A stretch of DNA of 64,000 bases from Pseudomonas sp. H1h (GTDB lineage: Bacteria > Pseudomonadota > Gammaproteobacteria > Pseudomonadales > Pseudomonadaceae). This document shows positions 50,473-60,750 of this stretch, one piece after another. The stretch spans positions 16,428 to 80,427 of the forward strand of contig NZ_AYMJ01000032.1 in assembly GCF_000633255.1 (NCBI RefSeq). Direction: 5' to 3'. Made by a program: the position numbers and the translations under genes. Each line of letters opens with the position of its first letter. Positions within the stretch are counted from its first letter, which is position 1. The notes under the pieces were generated by a model. The model was not told where the DNA came from. It did not search any database and saw nothing but the letters and a program-made list of their open reading frames with translations.

Positions 50473-51180
50473 ATGAACTCGATCTCTCGCGCCGTACCTG
50501 AAGTGGCGCTGCAAGCGATTCGCAAACTGATCACTGAACAGGGTTTCGGCCCGGGCGAGGCGTTGCCCTCGCAACGGGATCTGGCGGTGCAACTGGGGGT
50601 CAGTCGGGCGTCATTGCGTGAGGCGCTGTCGTCGCTCAGCGCACTGGGCGTGGTCAGCATCCAGCCGGGCAAAGGCGTGTTCGTGCAGGCGCCGGTGGAG
50701 CTGGCGCGCAGTGATAGCGCTCCGGGCTGGCCGTTTGCGGCGCAGGCCTCGCCGCTCGATATTTTTCAGCTGCGCTATGCCCTGGAAGGGTTTGCGGCAG
50801 GGCTGGCGGCGGTGACCTTGAGCACGTTCGATCTGGATGCGTTGGAGGACAACGTCGCGGCGATGCGTGAGCAGTTGAAGGCGGGTGACTTCGAGGCGGC
50901 AGCCAGGCTCGACTTCGAATTCCACCAGCGCATTCTGCTGGCCAGCGGCAATCAGGCGATGCTGAGCATCCTTACCGCCAGTGTCGAGATTTTTCTGGAA
51001 AGCCAGAAGCTACCGTTCATCCGCGCCGAACGGGCGATGGAAACCTGGCAGGAGCACCGCAAGATTCTCCGCGCACTGGCCCGCCGGTCGTCCGCCGCTG
51101 CCCAGAAAGCCATGCAGGAGCACGTGCGCAACGCAGCACTGCGCACCGGCATCGCCTTTATCGCCCCCGCCAGCGCGTGA
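50473..51180 (+). CDS. GntR/FadR family transcriptional regulator
   Basis: A 235-residue FadR-type regulator. The N-terminal winged helix-turn-helix has GEALPSQRDLAVQLGVSRASLREALSSLSALGV, the GntR signature. The C-terminal FCD domain (about 90-225) has the helical pattern and the metal/ligand histidines (e.g. LDFEFHQRILLASGN, EHRKILRALAR). It is divergent from the amino acid importer and most likely controls it, a common arrangement; the effector may be the imported amino acid or a catabolite. Confidence 0.9.
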   Translation: MNSISRAVPEVALQAIRKLITEQGFGPGEALPSQRDLAVQLGVSRASLREALSSLSALGVVSIQPGKGVFVQAPVELARSDSAPGWPFAAQASPLDIFQLRYALEGFAAGLAAVTLSTFDLDALEDNVAAMREQLKAGDFEAAARLDFEFHQRILLASGNQAMLSILTASVEIFLESQKLPFIRAERAMETWQEHRKILRALARRSSAAAQKAMQEHVRNAALRTGIAFIAPASA

Positions 51181-51300
51181 GTTGAGCTATACCCAGACTC
51201 ATGGGGCGCCATAGCAAGACTCAATCATCTGCGGCTTCCTGAACAAGGGAAGGGCGGATATGATGGGCCACGTTTTTTTGCTTACAACCTGGAGAATTCC

Positions 51301-51630
51301 ATGAGCAGCGATCTTATCAAACACGTTAGCGACGCCAGCTTCGAAGCCGACGTACTCAAGGCCGAAGGCGCTGTACTGGTCGACTACTGGGCTGAATGGT
51401 GCGGCCCTTGCAAAATGATCGCTCCGGTTCTGGACGAGATTGCCGAGACCTACAAAGGCAAGCTGACCGTTGCCAAACTGAACATCGACGAAAACCAGGA
51501 AACTCCGGCCAAGCACGGCGTGCGTGGTATCCCGACGTTGATGCTGTTCAAGAACGGCAACGTTGAAGCGACCAAAGTCGGCGCCCTGTCCAAGTCGCAA
51601 CTGGCCGCTTTCCTCGACGCCAACATCTAA
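51301..51630 (+). CDS. trxA: thioredoxin
   Basis: A 109-residue thioredoxin with the active site Trp33-Cys34-Gly-Pro-Cys37 and the conserved cis-Pro in GIPTLMLF. Reduces protein disulfides in the cytoplasm, re-reduced by thioredoxin reductase. Strong ribosome-binding site (TGGAGA) upstream of the ATG at 51301. A perfect terminator follows before rho. Confidence 0.97.
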   Translation: MSSDLIKHVSDASFEADVLKAEGAVLVDYWAEWCGPCKMIAPVLDEIAETYKGKLTVAKLNIDENQETPAKHGVRGIPTLMLFKNGNVEATKVGALSKSQLAAFLDANI

Positions 51631-51651
51631 GCGTCGCCGTAAAGTGCCCTG

Positions 51652-51680
51652 AAAAAGCCCCGCAAATTGCGGGGCTTTTT
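51652..51680 (+). terminator. rho-independent terminator after trxA
   Basis: AAAAAGCCCCGCA, loop AAT, TGCGGGGCTTTTT, 13-bp stem with T-tract, 21 bases past the trxA stop. Confidence 0.92.
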
Positions 51681-51878
51681 GCGTATTCAGGGCTAGACGC
51701 TCCGAAACTCAGGTGGTACATTCGGCCCCGCACTGGTTTCTCCACTGCCCCCTGCTAGCCGTCGCCGACGCACTCCTTTTCGAACAAGTTCGCGATCCTG
51801 TCGCCTTCTCCGCGGCGCGGCCTCATTAAGCCAAAAGCTTAATTTCCCCCCCTCCATAAATGATTACGTCATTCCTAT
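51681..51878 (+). promoter_or_regulatory. rho leader, probable Pseudomon-Rho RNA region
   Basis: About 200 bases of untranslated leader before rho, rich in C and T with short stems. A conserved structured RNA named Pseudomon-Rho has been reported upstream of rho in Pseudomonas and is presumed to give feedback control; this stretch is where it should lie. The structure was not folded here, so the call is by position. Confidence 0.5.
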
Positions 51879-53138
<1,260 letters not shown>

Positions 53139-53156
53139 CATCGCAGGCAGTGCCCG

Positions 53157-53190
53157 AAAATGGCATCCCGCACGGGGTGCCATTTTTTTT
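53157..53190 (+). terminator. rho-independent terminator after rho
   Basis: AAAATGGCATCCC, loop GCAC, GGGGTGCCATTTTTTTT, about 19 bases past the rho stop. The A-tract permits use from the other strand as well. Confidence 0.9.
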
Positions 53191-53323
53191 GCCTGAATTA
53201 TGGGAGGTTCGTGATCTGTTAAGGTCTGTGACTGGGCAAAATAACCAGCAGCATTTGTGAGCCTTTTCGAGTCATAGGCTCAAGCTGTACAAAAAACAAC
53301 CATCTGATTGGCATTAAAGATTT

Positions 53324-55324
53324 ATGAGCACACTCGCTTATCGAAGGGATATCGACGGCCTGCGCGCAGTCGCAGTGATCGCCGTGGTGCTGTTCCACTT
53401 TGGCGTCCCGGGGTTTACCGGCGGATTTGTCGGCGTGGACGTGTTCTTCGTGATTTCCGGCTACCTCATCACTTCGATCATCTGGAACCAGCGTCAGGCG
53501 GGTCGTTTCAGCTTCGTCGAGTTCTGGGCGCGGCGTGCGCGGCGAATTCTGCCGGCGCTGTTCGCGATGATCATCGCGGTGCTGGCGGTAGGCTGGTTCC
53601 TGCTCGCACCCAAGGATTACGAGGAACTGGGGCGCTCGGTGCGTTATCAGGTGACGTTCGTCTCGAACCTTCTGTTCATGCGCCAGGACGGCTACTTCGA
53701 TGTCGCCTCTGACCTGAAACCGCTGCTGCACACCTGGTCGCTGGCGGTGGAAGAACAGTTCTACATTGTCTTCCCGCTGTTGCTGACGCTGCTCTCGAGT
53801 CGGCTGAAACACTGGCGGCTGGCGCTGTTCGGCGTACTGCTGGTGTCGTTCGGGTTGAGTGTGTGGGCGATCAATCATCACCCGGAAAAAGCCTTCTTCC
53901 TGCTGCCAATGCGGGCCTGGGAGTTGCTGGCCGGGGCGATGCTGGCGATTGCGCCGAAACACGCCTGGCGCTTGAAGCCGCTGGCTGCACAAGCGTTGAG
54001 CATCCTGGGCATGGGGCTGATCCTGCTGGCTGTGTTCGTCTATGACAAGTCGACGCCGTTCCCGGGGGCCACGGCCTTGTTGCCGGTGCTGGGCGTAGTG
54101 CTGCTGATTCTGGCCAACGGTCATCGCGAGACCCTGGTGGGTCAATTATTGAGCAGCCGAGTGATGGTCGGCCTCGGCCTGATTTCCTATTCCTGGTATC
54201 TGTGGCACTGGCCGGTGTTCGTGTTTTCCAGCTACGCCAGTGTCGATGAGCCGGGTGCGCTCGACACCGCCGGCTTGATCCTGCTGACGCTGGTGCTCGG
54301 TTATCTGTCGTGGAAATTCGTCGAAACCCCGTTCCGCGAGCGGCGTTTGCTCGCTGGGCGTCGCCAGGTGCTGCTGGCCGGTTTCTGCGGCATTCTGGTG
54401 CTCGGTCTGGCCGGGCAAGCCTTGCGCTGGACCGATGGCCTGCCATGGCGCCTTTCCGAGCAGGCACTGCAATACGCCAAGGGCCGCGAGTGGCGGCCGG
54501 AGTTGATGGCGTGCCTGGCGGACGACCAGACCCCGGACGACAAGCTGTTCTGCCATTACGGCGTGACGGATCTGCCGACTCGCGCGCTGGTCTGGGGCGA
54601 CAGTCACGCCACCGCGCTGATCCCGGTGTTCGATGACGGTGCCAAGGCCCACGGCGTCAGCGTGATCCTGGCCAGTTCCCCGGGATGCATTCCGGTCGAT
54701 GGGCTGGAGCATGACGGTGTGTGTGCGCGGTTCAATAAGCGGGTCGAGCAGGGGCTGAAGGCGCAGTCGGTCAGCGATGTGGTGCTGGTCGCGCGGTGGA
54801 GCCTGTATCTGTACGGCGATGCCAAAGGCGATCTGGGTCATGTGCTGAGAACGACCGACGGCCGCTATGATCGCGCCGACGCCGAACGGCGGCTGGCCGA
54901 AGGTCTGCGGGCACGGGTGGCGCAATTACGCGCCGCCGGGCATCGCGTATGGCTGGTGAAAGAGGCGCCGCTGCAAGCCTTCAGCCCGCCGTATCGCCTG
55001 ACGCGTCTGGCGATGCTCGATCGTCCGGTCGATGAAGTCGGGCTGGACGTCGAGGCGCACCACAAGCGCCAGGTATTCATCAGTCAGCTGTTCGCCCAGC
55101 TCGCGCAGGATGATCCGGCGGTGCGGGTGGTCGATCCGGCGCCGCGCCTGTGTGATGACAAGGGCCTGTGCCACGCCGAACTGGGCGGTTATTCGCTGTA
55201 CACCGATGACAATCACCTGTCTGAAGTCGGTGCACGCTTTGTGGCACCGATCCTCGAGCCGCTGTTTATCGGCCTGCAAGCCCGGGAAAACCTTGGCAAA
55301 GCGCAGACGAATGCAGCCAAGTAA
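53324..55324 (+). CDS. OafA/YrhL-type acyltransferase with SGNH domain
   Basis: A 666-residue two-domain enzyme. The first about 370 residues are the acyltransferase-3 fold with ten membrane spans: YRRDIDGLRAVAVIAVVLFH near the N-terminus with the catalytic-type His, and GVDVFFVISGYLIT. The C-terminal periplasmic SGNH hydrolase-like domain starts about residue 400, with block I VWGDSHATAL near 423 and the catalytic block V DDNHLSEVGA near 628. Such fusions O-acetylate surface polysaccharides. I recall an O-antigen acetylase gene at the same position, between rho and ubiD, in P. aeruginosa. Confidence 0.92.
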   Translation: MSTLAYRRDIDGLRAVAVIAVVLFHFGVPGFTGGFVGVDVFFVISGYLITSIIWNQRQAGRFSFVEFWARRARRILPALFAMIIAVLAVGWFLLAPKDYEELGRSVRYQVTFVSNLLFMRQDGYFDVASDLKPLLHTWSLAVEEQFYIVFPLLLTLLSSRLKHWRLALFGVLLVSFGLSVWAINHHPEKAFFLLPMRAWELLAGAMLAIAPKHAWRLKPLAAQALSILGMGLILLAVFVYDKSTPFPGATALLPVLGVVLLILANGHRETLVGQLLSSRVMVGLGLISYSWYLWHWPVFVFSSYASVDEPGALDTAGLILLTLVLGYLSWKFVETPFRERRLLAGRRQVLLAGFCGILVLGLAGQALRWTDGLPWRLSEQALQYAKGREWRPELMACLADDQTPDDKLFCHYGVTDLPTRALVWGDSHATALIPVFDDGAKAHGVSVILASSPGCIPVDGLEHDGVCARFNKRVEQGLKAQSVSDVVLVARWSLYLYGDAKGDLGHVLRTTDGRYDRADAERRLAEGLRARVAQLRAAGHRVWLVKEAPLQAFSPPYRLTRLAMLDRPVDEVGLDVEAHHKRQVFISQLFAQLAQDDPAVRVVDPAPRLCDDKGLCHAELGGYSLYTDDNHLSEVGARFVAPILEPLFIGLQARENLGKAQTNAAK

Positions 55325-55393
55325 GCAGCGACAGGCTGCCACAGGCCGGCATAGCAGGTAGGATGTACGCCTATTTTGAGGGTGCCATCGTCA

Positions 55394-56860
55394 ATGAAAT
55401 TCAAGGATCTTCGGGATTTCGTGCAGCAGCTTGAGCAGCGCGGAGAGTTGAAACGCATCCAGATTCCCGTCTCGCCGGTGCTGGAGATGACCGAGGTGTG
55501 CGACCGCACACTGCGGGCCAAGGGCCCGGCGCTGTTGTTCGAAAAGCCGACCGGCTACGACATTCCGGTGCTCGGCAACCTGTTCGGCACCCCCGAGCGG
55601 GTCGCCATGGGTATGGGCGCCGAGTCGGTCAGCGAGCTGCGCGAAATCGGCAAGCTGCTGGCCTTCCTCAAGGAGCCGGAGCCGCCGAAGGGCTTGAAGG
55701 ATGCGTGGTCGAAACTGCCGATCTTCCGCAAGATCATCTCGATGGCACCCAAAGTCGTCAAAGATGCGGTGTGCCAGGAAGTGGTCATCGAAGGCGACGA
55801 CGTCGACCTGGCGATGCTGCCTGTGCAGACCTGCTGGCCCGGCGACGTCGGCCCGCTGATCACCTGGGGCCTGACCGTCACCAAAGGTCCGAACAAGGAT
55901 CGCCAGAACCTCGGCATCTACCGTCAGCAAGTGATCGGCCGTAACAAGGTGATCATGCGCTGGCTCAGCCACCGTGGCGGTGCGCTGGACTATCGCGAGT
56001 GGTGCGAGAAGCATCCGGGCCAGCCGTTCCCGGTGTCTGTCGCGTTGGGCGCTGACCCGGCGACCATCCTTGGCGCCGTGACGCCAGTGCCGGACAGCCT
56101 CTCCGAGTACGCCTTCGCCGGCCTGCTGCGCGGTAACCGCACCGAACTGGTCAAATGCCGCGGCAACGACCTGCAAGTGCCGGCCACTGCCGAGATCATC
56201 CTCGAAGGCGTGATCCATCCGGGCGAGATGGCCGACGAAGGCCCGTACGGCGACCACACCGGTTACTACAACGAAGTCGACAGCTTCCCGGTGTTCACTG
56301 TCGAGCGCATCACCCACCGGATCAAACCGATCTACCACAGCACCTACACCGGCCGTCCGCCGGATGAGCCGGCGATCCTCGGCGTGGCGCTGAACGAAGT
56401 GTTCGTGCCGATCCTGCAGAAGCAATTCCCGGAAATCACCGACTTCTACCTGCCGCCCGAAGGCTGCTCGTACCGCATGGCCATCGTGACGATGAAGAAG
56501 TCGTATCCGGGGCATGCCAAGCGCGTGATGCTCGGTGTCTGGTCGTTTTTGCGACAGTTCATGTACACCAAGTTCGTTATCGTCACCGACGACGATATCA
56601 ACGCCCGCGACTGGAACGACGTGATCTGGGCCATTACCACGCGCATGGACCCCAAGCGCGACACGGTGATGATCGACAACACGCCAATCGACTACCTCGA
56701 CTTTGCCTCGCCGGTCTCCGGCCTGGGGTCGAAAATGGGCCTGGATGCCACACACAAGTGGCCAGGCGAAACCACTCGCGAATGGGGTCGCGTGATCGTC
56801 AAGGACGACGCCGTTACCCAGCGGATCGATGCCATCTGGAATCAGTTAGGAATAGATTGA
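55394..56860 (+). CDS. ubiD: 4-hydroxy-3-polyprenylbenzoate decarboxylase UbiD
   Basis: A 488-residue prenylated-FMN-dependent decarboxylase of ubiquinone synthesis. The family motifs NLGIYRQQVIGRNKVIMRW, and the Glu/Arg active-site region PEGCSYRMAIVTMKKSYPGHAKRVMLG are clear; length matches E. coli UbiD. I start at 55394 (MKFKDLRDFVQQLEQ), as a six-codon upstream extension is not conserved. It requires the flavin prenyltransferase UbiX, absent from this window. It is coupled to a flavin reductase gene by a TGATG overlap. Confidence 0.96.
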   Translation: MKFKDLRDFVQQLEQRGELKRIQIPVSPVLEMTEVCDRTLRAKGPALLFEKPTGYDIPVLGNLFGTPERVAMGMGAESVSELREIGKLLAFLKEPEPPKGLKDAWSKLPIFRKIISMAPKVVKDAVCQEVVIEGDDVDLAMLPVQTCWPGDVGPLITWGLTVTKGPNKDRQNLGIYRQQVIGRNKVIMRWLSHRGGALDYREWCEKHPGQPFPVSVALGADPATILGAVTPVPDSLSEYAFAGLLRGNRTELVKCRGNDLQVPATAEIILEGVIHPGEMADEGPYGDHTGYYNEVDSFPVFTVERITHRIKPIYHSTYTGRPPDEPAILGVALNEVFVPILQKQFPEITDFYLPPEGCSYRMAIVTMKKSYPGHAKRVMLGVWSFLRQFMYTKFVIVTDDDINARDWNDVIWAITTRMDPKRDTVMIDNTPIDYLDFASPVSGLGSKMGLDATHKWPGETTREWGRVIVKDDAVTQRIDAIWNQLGID

Positions 56861-57828
56861 TGCGTGTAACCCTGCAGCCCTCCGGAGCGGTGCTTGAGAT
56901 ACGGCCCGGCGAGCGGATTCTCGATGGTGCGCGGCGCCTGGGCTACGAATGCCCGCAAAGCTGTCGCAACGGCAATTGTCACGTGTGTGCCGCGCTGCTG
57001 GTGGAAGGTCGGGTCGAGCAGGCCGGCAAGGTGCACGACCACGGCGAGTTCTACACTTGCATAGCCGAGCCGCTGGAAGACTGCATCCTGCTGTGGGATG
57101 GCGTGCTCGCGCTGGGAGAACTGCCGGTGCGCAGCCTGTCGTGTCAGGTCATCGAATGCCGGGACGTCGGCGGCGACACCTGGCGCGTGCGCCTGCGGGC
57201 GCCGGCCGGCAAGCCGCCGCGCTATCACGCCGGGCAGTACCTGATGATCGAGCGCGAGAGCGGCGAGAAGTCGGCGTTCTCCATGGCCTCGGCGCCGCAT
57301 GGCGGACGTGATCTGGAAATCCACGTACTGGCGCGTGAGCCCAGTGCGCTAAGCCTGATCGAGCAACTGCAACGCAACCCGCTGGTGCGCGTCGAACTGC
57401 CGTTCGGCGACACGCACCTCGCCGAATTGCCCGACGGGCCGCTGGTGCTGATTGCCGCCGGCACCGGCATGGGCCAGATCCACAGCCTGATCGAACACTG
57501 CCGCGCCAACGGCTTCAAACACCCGGTGCATTTGTATTGGGGGGTGCGTCGTCCGGAAGATTTCTACGAAATCGAACACTGGGATGAATGGCTGAAGCTG
57601 CCTAACCTGTTCCTGCACAAAGTGGTCAGCGACCAGTGCGGTTGGGAAGGACGCTGCGGGATGTTGCATCAGGCGGTATGTGAGGACTTCGCGGATCTGA
57701 AGTCCCTGCACGTCTACGCCAGCGGCTCGCCGGCGATGGTCTACGGTACGCTGGATGCGCTAGTGGAAGCCGGCATGGATGCGCACCAGATGCGCGCCGA
57801 CGTGTTTGCCTATGCGCCGCGCTCTTGA
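56860..57828 (+). CDS. ferredoxin-fused NAD(P)H flavin reductase
   Basis: A 322-residue protein with an N-terminal plant-type 2Fe-2S ferredoxin domain (Cys35-x4-Cys40-x2-Cys43 and Cys67), then a flavin/NAD(P)H oxidoreductase domain (RYHAGQYLMIERESGEKSAFSMAS and IAAGTGMGQIHSLIEHC). Homologues are labelled CDP-6-deoxy-delta-3,4-glucoseen reductase. In E. coli the gene next to ubiD is fre, a flavin reductase, so pairing with UbiD, whose cofactor derives from reduced FMN, is suggestive. The start overlaps the ubiD stop by one base. Confidence 0.87.
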   Translation: MRVTLQPSGAVLEIRPGERILDGARRLGYECPQSCRNGNCHVCAALLVEGRVEQAGKVHDHGEFYTCIAEPLEDCILLWDGVLALGELPVRSLSCQVIECRDVGGDTWRVRLRAPAGKPPRYHAGQYLMIERESGEKSAFSMASAPHGGRDLEIHVLAREPSALSLIEQLQRNPLVRVELPFGDTHLAELPDGPLVLIAAGTGMGQIHSLIEHCRANGFKHPVHLYWGVRRPEDFYEIEHWDEWLKLPNLFLHKVVSDQCGWEGRCGMLHQAVCEDFADLKSLHVYASGSPAMVYGTLDALVEAGMDAHQMRADVFAYAPRS

Positions 57829-57877
57829 GCCGCGCGAATTCAGCCATGTGAATTGAGCCGAGCCTGAGTCCCCGCCC

Positions 57878-58354
57878 CTAGAAACGCACCCCGGTTGTCA
57901 CCATCGCCGCATTGGCGCCGAGAAACACCAGCTCGGCGGCCAATGGGCCATAGTGAGTGCCGACGGACGGAATGATCACCGGCGCAACGCCGTAGCGATT
58001 CAACGGGATCTTGTCTTTGTAATCACCGCGATAGCCCTGCAACAGCCCACCGGTAACTTTCAGATACAGCGGATATTCGCTGCTGTCATAGCGTTTGCCG
58101 AGATAGGCATAGTTCGAGCGCTGGCGGAACGAATTGCGGAAAGTTGCCCCGCCAAATACCCAGCCGGAAGCCTGATTGCGTTCGATGCCGATCAAGTCCT
58201 GATGATTATTGTGCTCGGGGTCGGGCGAATAATGGCGGGTATAGACACTGGTCTGTGCGTACCAGAACCCCTTGTCCTTCTGTGAGTCATCCTCGGCCAA
58301 AACCTGGCCGGTCTGGATCAATAACAGTGCGGCCAAAAGCCTTGGTTTTTTCAT
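57878..58354 (-). CDS. probable small outer-membrane beta-barrel protein
   Basis: A 158-residue protein with a cleavable signal peptide (about 1-20, cut after VLA-ED). The mature part has alternating beta-strand patterns (QTSVYTRHYSPDPEHNNHQDLIGIERN, NYAYLGKRYDSSEYPLYLKVTGG) and ends in Phe (VTTGVRF), the terminal aromatic of an outer-membrane barrel. Similar proteins are labelled as a glycerol-3-phosphate-related protein, perhaps from proximity to glpT, which is unsupported. It resembles small enzyme barrels such as PagP in size. Function unknown. Confidence 0.7.
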   Translation of the reverse strand: MKKPRLLAALLLIQTGQVLAEDDSQKDKGFWYAQTSVYTRHYSPDPEHNNHQDLIGIERNQASGWVFGGATFRNSFRQRSNYAYLGKRYDSSEYPLYLKVTGGLLQGYRGDYKDKIPLNRYGVAPVIIPSVGTHYGPLAAELVFLGANAAMVTTGVRF

Positions 58355-58707
58355 GATGCAGCCTCGGTTAAACGGATGGCTTGCGCCAGAGGAAGGCCGT
58401 TATACGTAGGCGTTCAGCGACGGGAAAGACAGAAAGTCCGACATTTTAGTAGGAAGATTCCTGCATTTTCTTGAACCGATCCTGAACAAGCGAAGGCTTA
58501 TGCATATTTCATTCGGGTATTTAAGATATTTTGGCAAGGGTATTAGGCTATATAAAAGCCGTTGGCCGAAGCTGATAATCGCGCTTTAGCGCTATTGAGC
58601 AGGTCATACATCCTTTAGCACTTTTCGTTTTACAGTTACTGCTATATGTTCTATCAAGCGAATTGTGCTTACATCTTGTAATACTTGCGGGGCCGAACAC
58701 TTCCGTC
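58355..58707. other. AT-rich intergenic region before the ChaC-like gene
   Basis: About 350 bases between divergent genes, AT-rich around 58500-58680 with promoter-like stretches. Only a tiny GCGCT/AGCGC hairpin (58581-58592) is seen. No gene or larger repeat. Confidence 0.4.
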
Positions 58708-59376
58708 ATGACAGCCATTGAATCTGCTTTTGTGAATCTGGCTTACCCTCCGCGGCTCGATCTGGGGCCGCAGCTGACCCACGAACAACTTCTCGTCTCG
58801 ATGCAATCGACCATGGCGCGCCACAAGGGCGGCCCGGTGTGGCTGTTCGCCTACGGTTCGCTGATCTGGCGTCCGGAGTGTTCGGCTGTGGAGCGGGTGC
58901 GCGGACGCGTCCACGGCTACCACCGCGGCCTGTACCTGTGGTCGCATGAACATCGCGGGACGCCGGAGATGCCCGGGCTGGTGTTCGGTCTGGATCGCGG
59001 CGGTTCATGCAGCGGCTTCGCCTATCGGCTGCCGGAAGAGAACCTGGACGGCGCGTTGTACGCACTGTGGAAACGCGAGATGCCGTTCCCGTCCTATCGC
59101 CCACACTGGCTCAACTGCCGGCTTGAAGATGGCAGTCAGGTACAGGCGTTGGGATTTGTTCTGGAGCGGCACCTGCCCAGCTATGCCGGCAACTTGCCGG
59201 ATCATGTGCTGAGCCAGGTGTTCGAAAGCGCTTGCGGGCGCTACGGCACGACTCGCGATTATGTCGAGCAGACCGTCCACGCCCTGCGCAGCCACGCCAT
59301 GCCAGACCGGAATCTGGAGGCGCGGCTCAAGCGCTGCAAGTCAAAGGTCGATCAGGCGAGCGACTCTCGGCCCTGA
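58708..59376 (+). CDS. ChaC-like gamma-glutamylcyclotransferase
   Basis: A 222-residue GGCT family protein of the ChaC subgroup, which splits glutathione into 5-oxoproline and Cys-Gly. The YGSL motif lies at WLFAYGSLIW; a conserved Arg pair and a central segment SFAYRLPE-like (SGFAYRLPEENLD) supply the predicted catalytic glutamate. I start at 58708, giving MTAIESAFVNLAYPPRL; an upstream ATG lacks support. Its 3' end overlaps the convergent glpT stop by 25 bases. Confidence 0.9.
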   Translation: MTAIESAFVNLAYPPRLDLGPQLTHEQLLVSMQSTMARHKGGPVWLFAYGSLIWRPECSAVERVRGRVHGYHRGLYLWSHEHRGTPEMPGLVFGLDRGGSCSGFAYRLPEENLDGALYALWKREMPFPSYRPHWLNCRLEDGSQVQALGFVLERHLPSYAGNLPDHVLSQVFESACGRYGTTRDYVEQTVHALRSHAMPDRNLEARLKRCKSKVDQASDSRP

Positions 59377-60701
59377 CTGGCGACTTTCTTGTGCCACAAA
59401 GTGGGGGCCAGGCAAACCATCGCCATGATGCAGCCGCCCACCAGCAGCACGAAGCCGCCGTCCCAGCCGAAGTGGTCCACGGTGTAGCCCATTGCTGCAC
59501 TGGCCGCGACCGACCCACCCAGATAACCAAACAGACCGGTGAAGCCTGCTGCAGTGCCGGCGGCTTTCTTCGGTGCCAGTTCCAGCGCCTGCAAACCGGT
59601 CAACATCACCGGGCCATAGATCAGGAAACCAATGGAGAACAGCGCGATCATGTCGATGGTCGGGTTGCCCGGCGGGTTGAGCCAGTAGACCAGCGTCGCC
59701 ACGGTGACCAGCGCCATGAATACCATGCCGGTCAGGCCACGATTGCCACGGAAGATCTTGTCTGACATCCAGCCACAGAGCAGCGTGCCTGGAATACCGG
59801 CCCACTCGTAGAAGAAGTACGCCCACGAGGTGGTGTCCACGGTGAAGTGCTTGGCTTCCTTCAGATACGTCGGGGCCCAGTCCAGTACGCCGTAGCGCAG
59901 CAGGTAGACGAAGACGTTGGCCATGGCCACGTACCAGAGCATTTTGTTGCGCAGCACGTACTTGACGAAGATTTCCTTGGTGCTGAATTCGTCTTCGTGG
60001 CTGGCATCGTAGCCTTCGGGGTAATCGTTCTTGTACTGCTCGATCGGCGGCAGGCCAACCGACTGCGGGGTGTCGCGCATGGTCATGAACGCGAACGCCG
60101 CCACGCCCAGGGCCACTGCAGCCGGCACGTAGAATGCCGCATGCCAGTCATTGAACAGGCCCATGCCGAGCAGGAACAACGGACCGATCAGGCCGCCCCC
60201 CACGTTGTGCGCCACGTTCCACACCGACACTACGCCGCCGCGCTCTTTCTGCGACCACCAGTGCACCATGGTCCGACCGCTCGGCGGCCAGCCCATGCCC
60301 TGAGCCCAGCCGTTGATGAACAACAGAATGAACATCATGGTCACGCTGGACGTCGCCCACGGTGCAAAACCGAAGACGAACATCACGCCTGCCGAGATCA
60401 GCAAGCCGAACGGCAAGAAGAAGCGCGGGTTGGAACGATCGGACACCAGGCCCATCAAGAACTTCGACAGGCCGTAAGCGATCGCGATGGCCGACATTGC
60501 CACGCCCAGTTGACCCCGGGTGTAGCCCTCGTCGATCAGGTACGGCATGGCCAGCGAGAAGTTTTTGCGCAGCAGGTAGTAACCCGCATAACCAAAGAAA
60601 ATACCGGCGAAGATCTGCCAGCGCAGGCGTCGGTAGGTACTGTCTATTTTTTCGTCAGGCAATGGAGCCTGATGTGCGGCAGGACGAAAGAAAGCAAACA
60701 T
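59352..60701 (-). CDS. glpT: glycerol-3-phosphate transporter
   Basis: A 449-residue MFS antiporter taking up glycerol-3-phosphate in exchange for phosphate. Twelve membrane spans; family motifs IFFGYAGYYLLRKNFSLAMPYL with the substrate-binding Arg, and FINGWAQGMGWPPSGRTMVHWWS. The overlap with the ChaC-like gene at the 3' end is tail to tail. A TTTCG-N4-CGAAA palindrome lies about 50 bases upstream of the start, consistent with glycerol-regulator control. Confidence 0.96.
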   Translation of the reverse strand: MFAFFRPAAHQAPLPDEKIDSTYRRLRWQIFAGIFFGYAGYYLLRKNFSLAMPYLIDEGYTRGQLGVAMSAIAIAYGLSKFLMGLVSDRSNPRFFLPFGLLISAGVMFVFGFAPWATSSVTMMFILLFINGWAQGMGWPPSGRTMVHWWSQKERGGVVSVWNVAHNVGGGLIGPLFLLGMGLFNDWHAAFYVPAAVALGVAAFAFMTMRDTPQSVGLPPIEQYKNDYPEGYDASHEDEFSTKEIFVKYVLRNKMLWYVAMANVFVYLLRYGVLDWAPTYLKEAKHFTVDTTSWAYFFYEWAGIPGTLLCGWMSDKIFRGNRGLTGMVFMALVTVATLVYWLNPPGNPTIDMIALFSIGFLIYGPVMLTGLQALELAPKKAAGTAAGFTGLFGYLGGSVAASAAMGYTVDHFGWDGGFVLLVGGCIMAMVCLAPTLWHKKVASQGRESLA

Positions 60702-60750
60702 TCAAGAGCTCCAGATTTCTTGTTTTGACTGCGGATGCGAATGTTACAGT

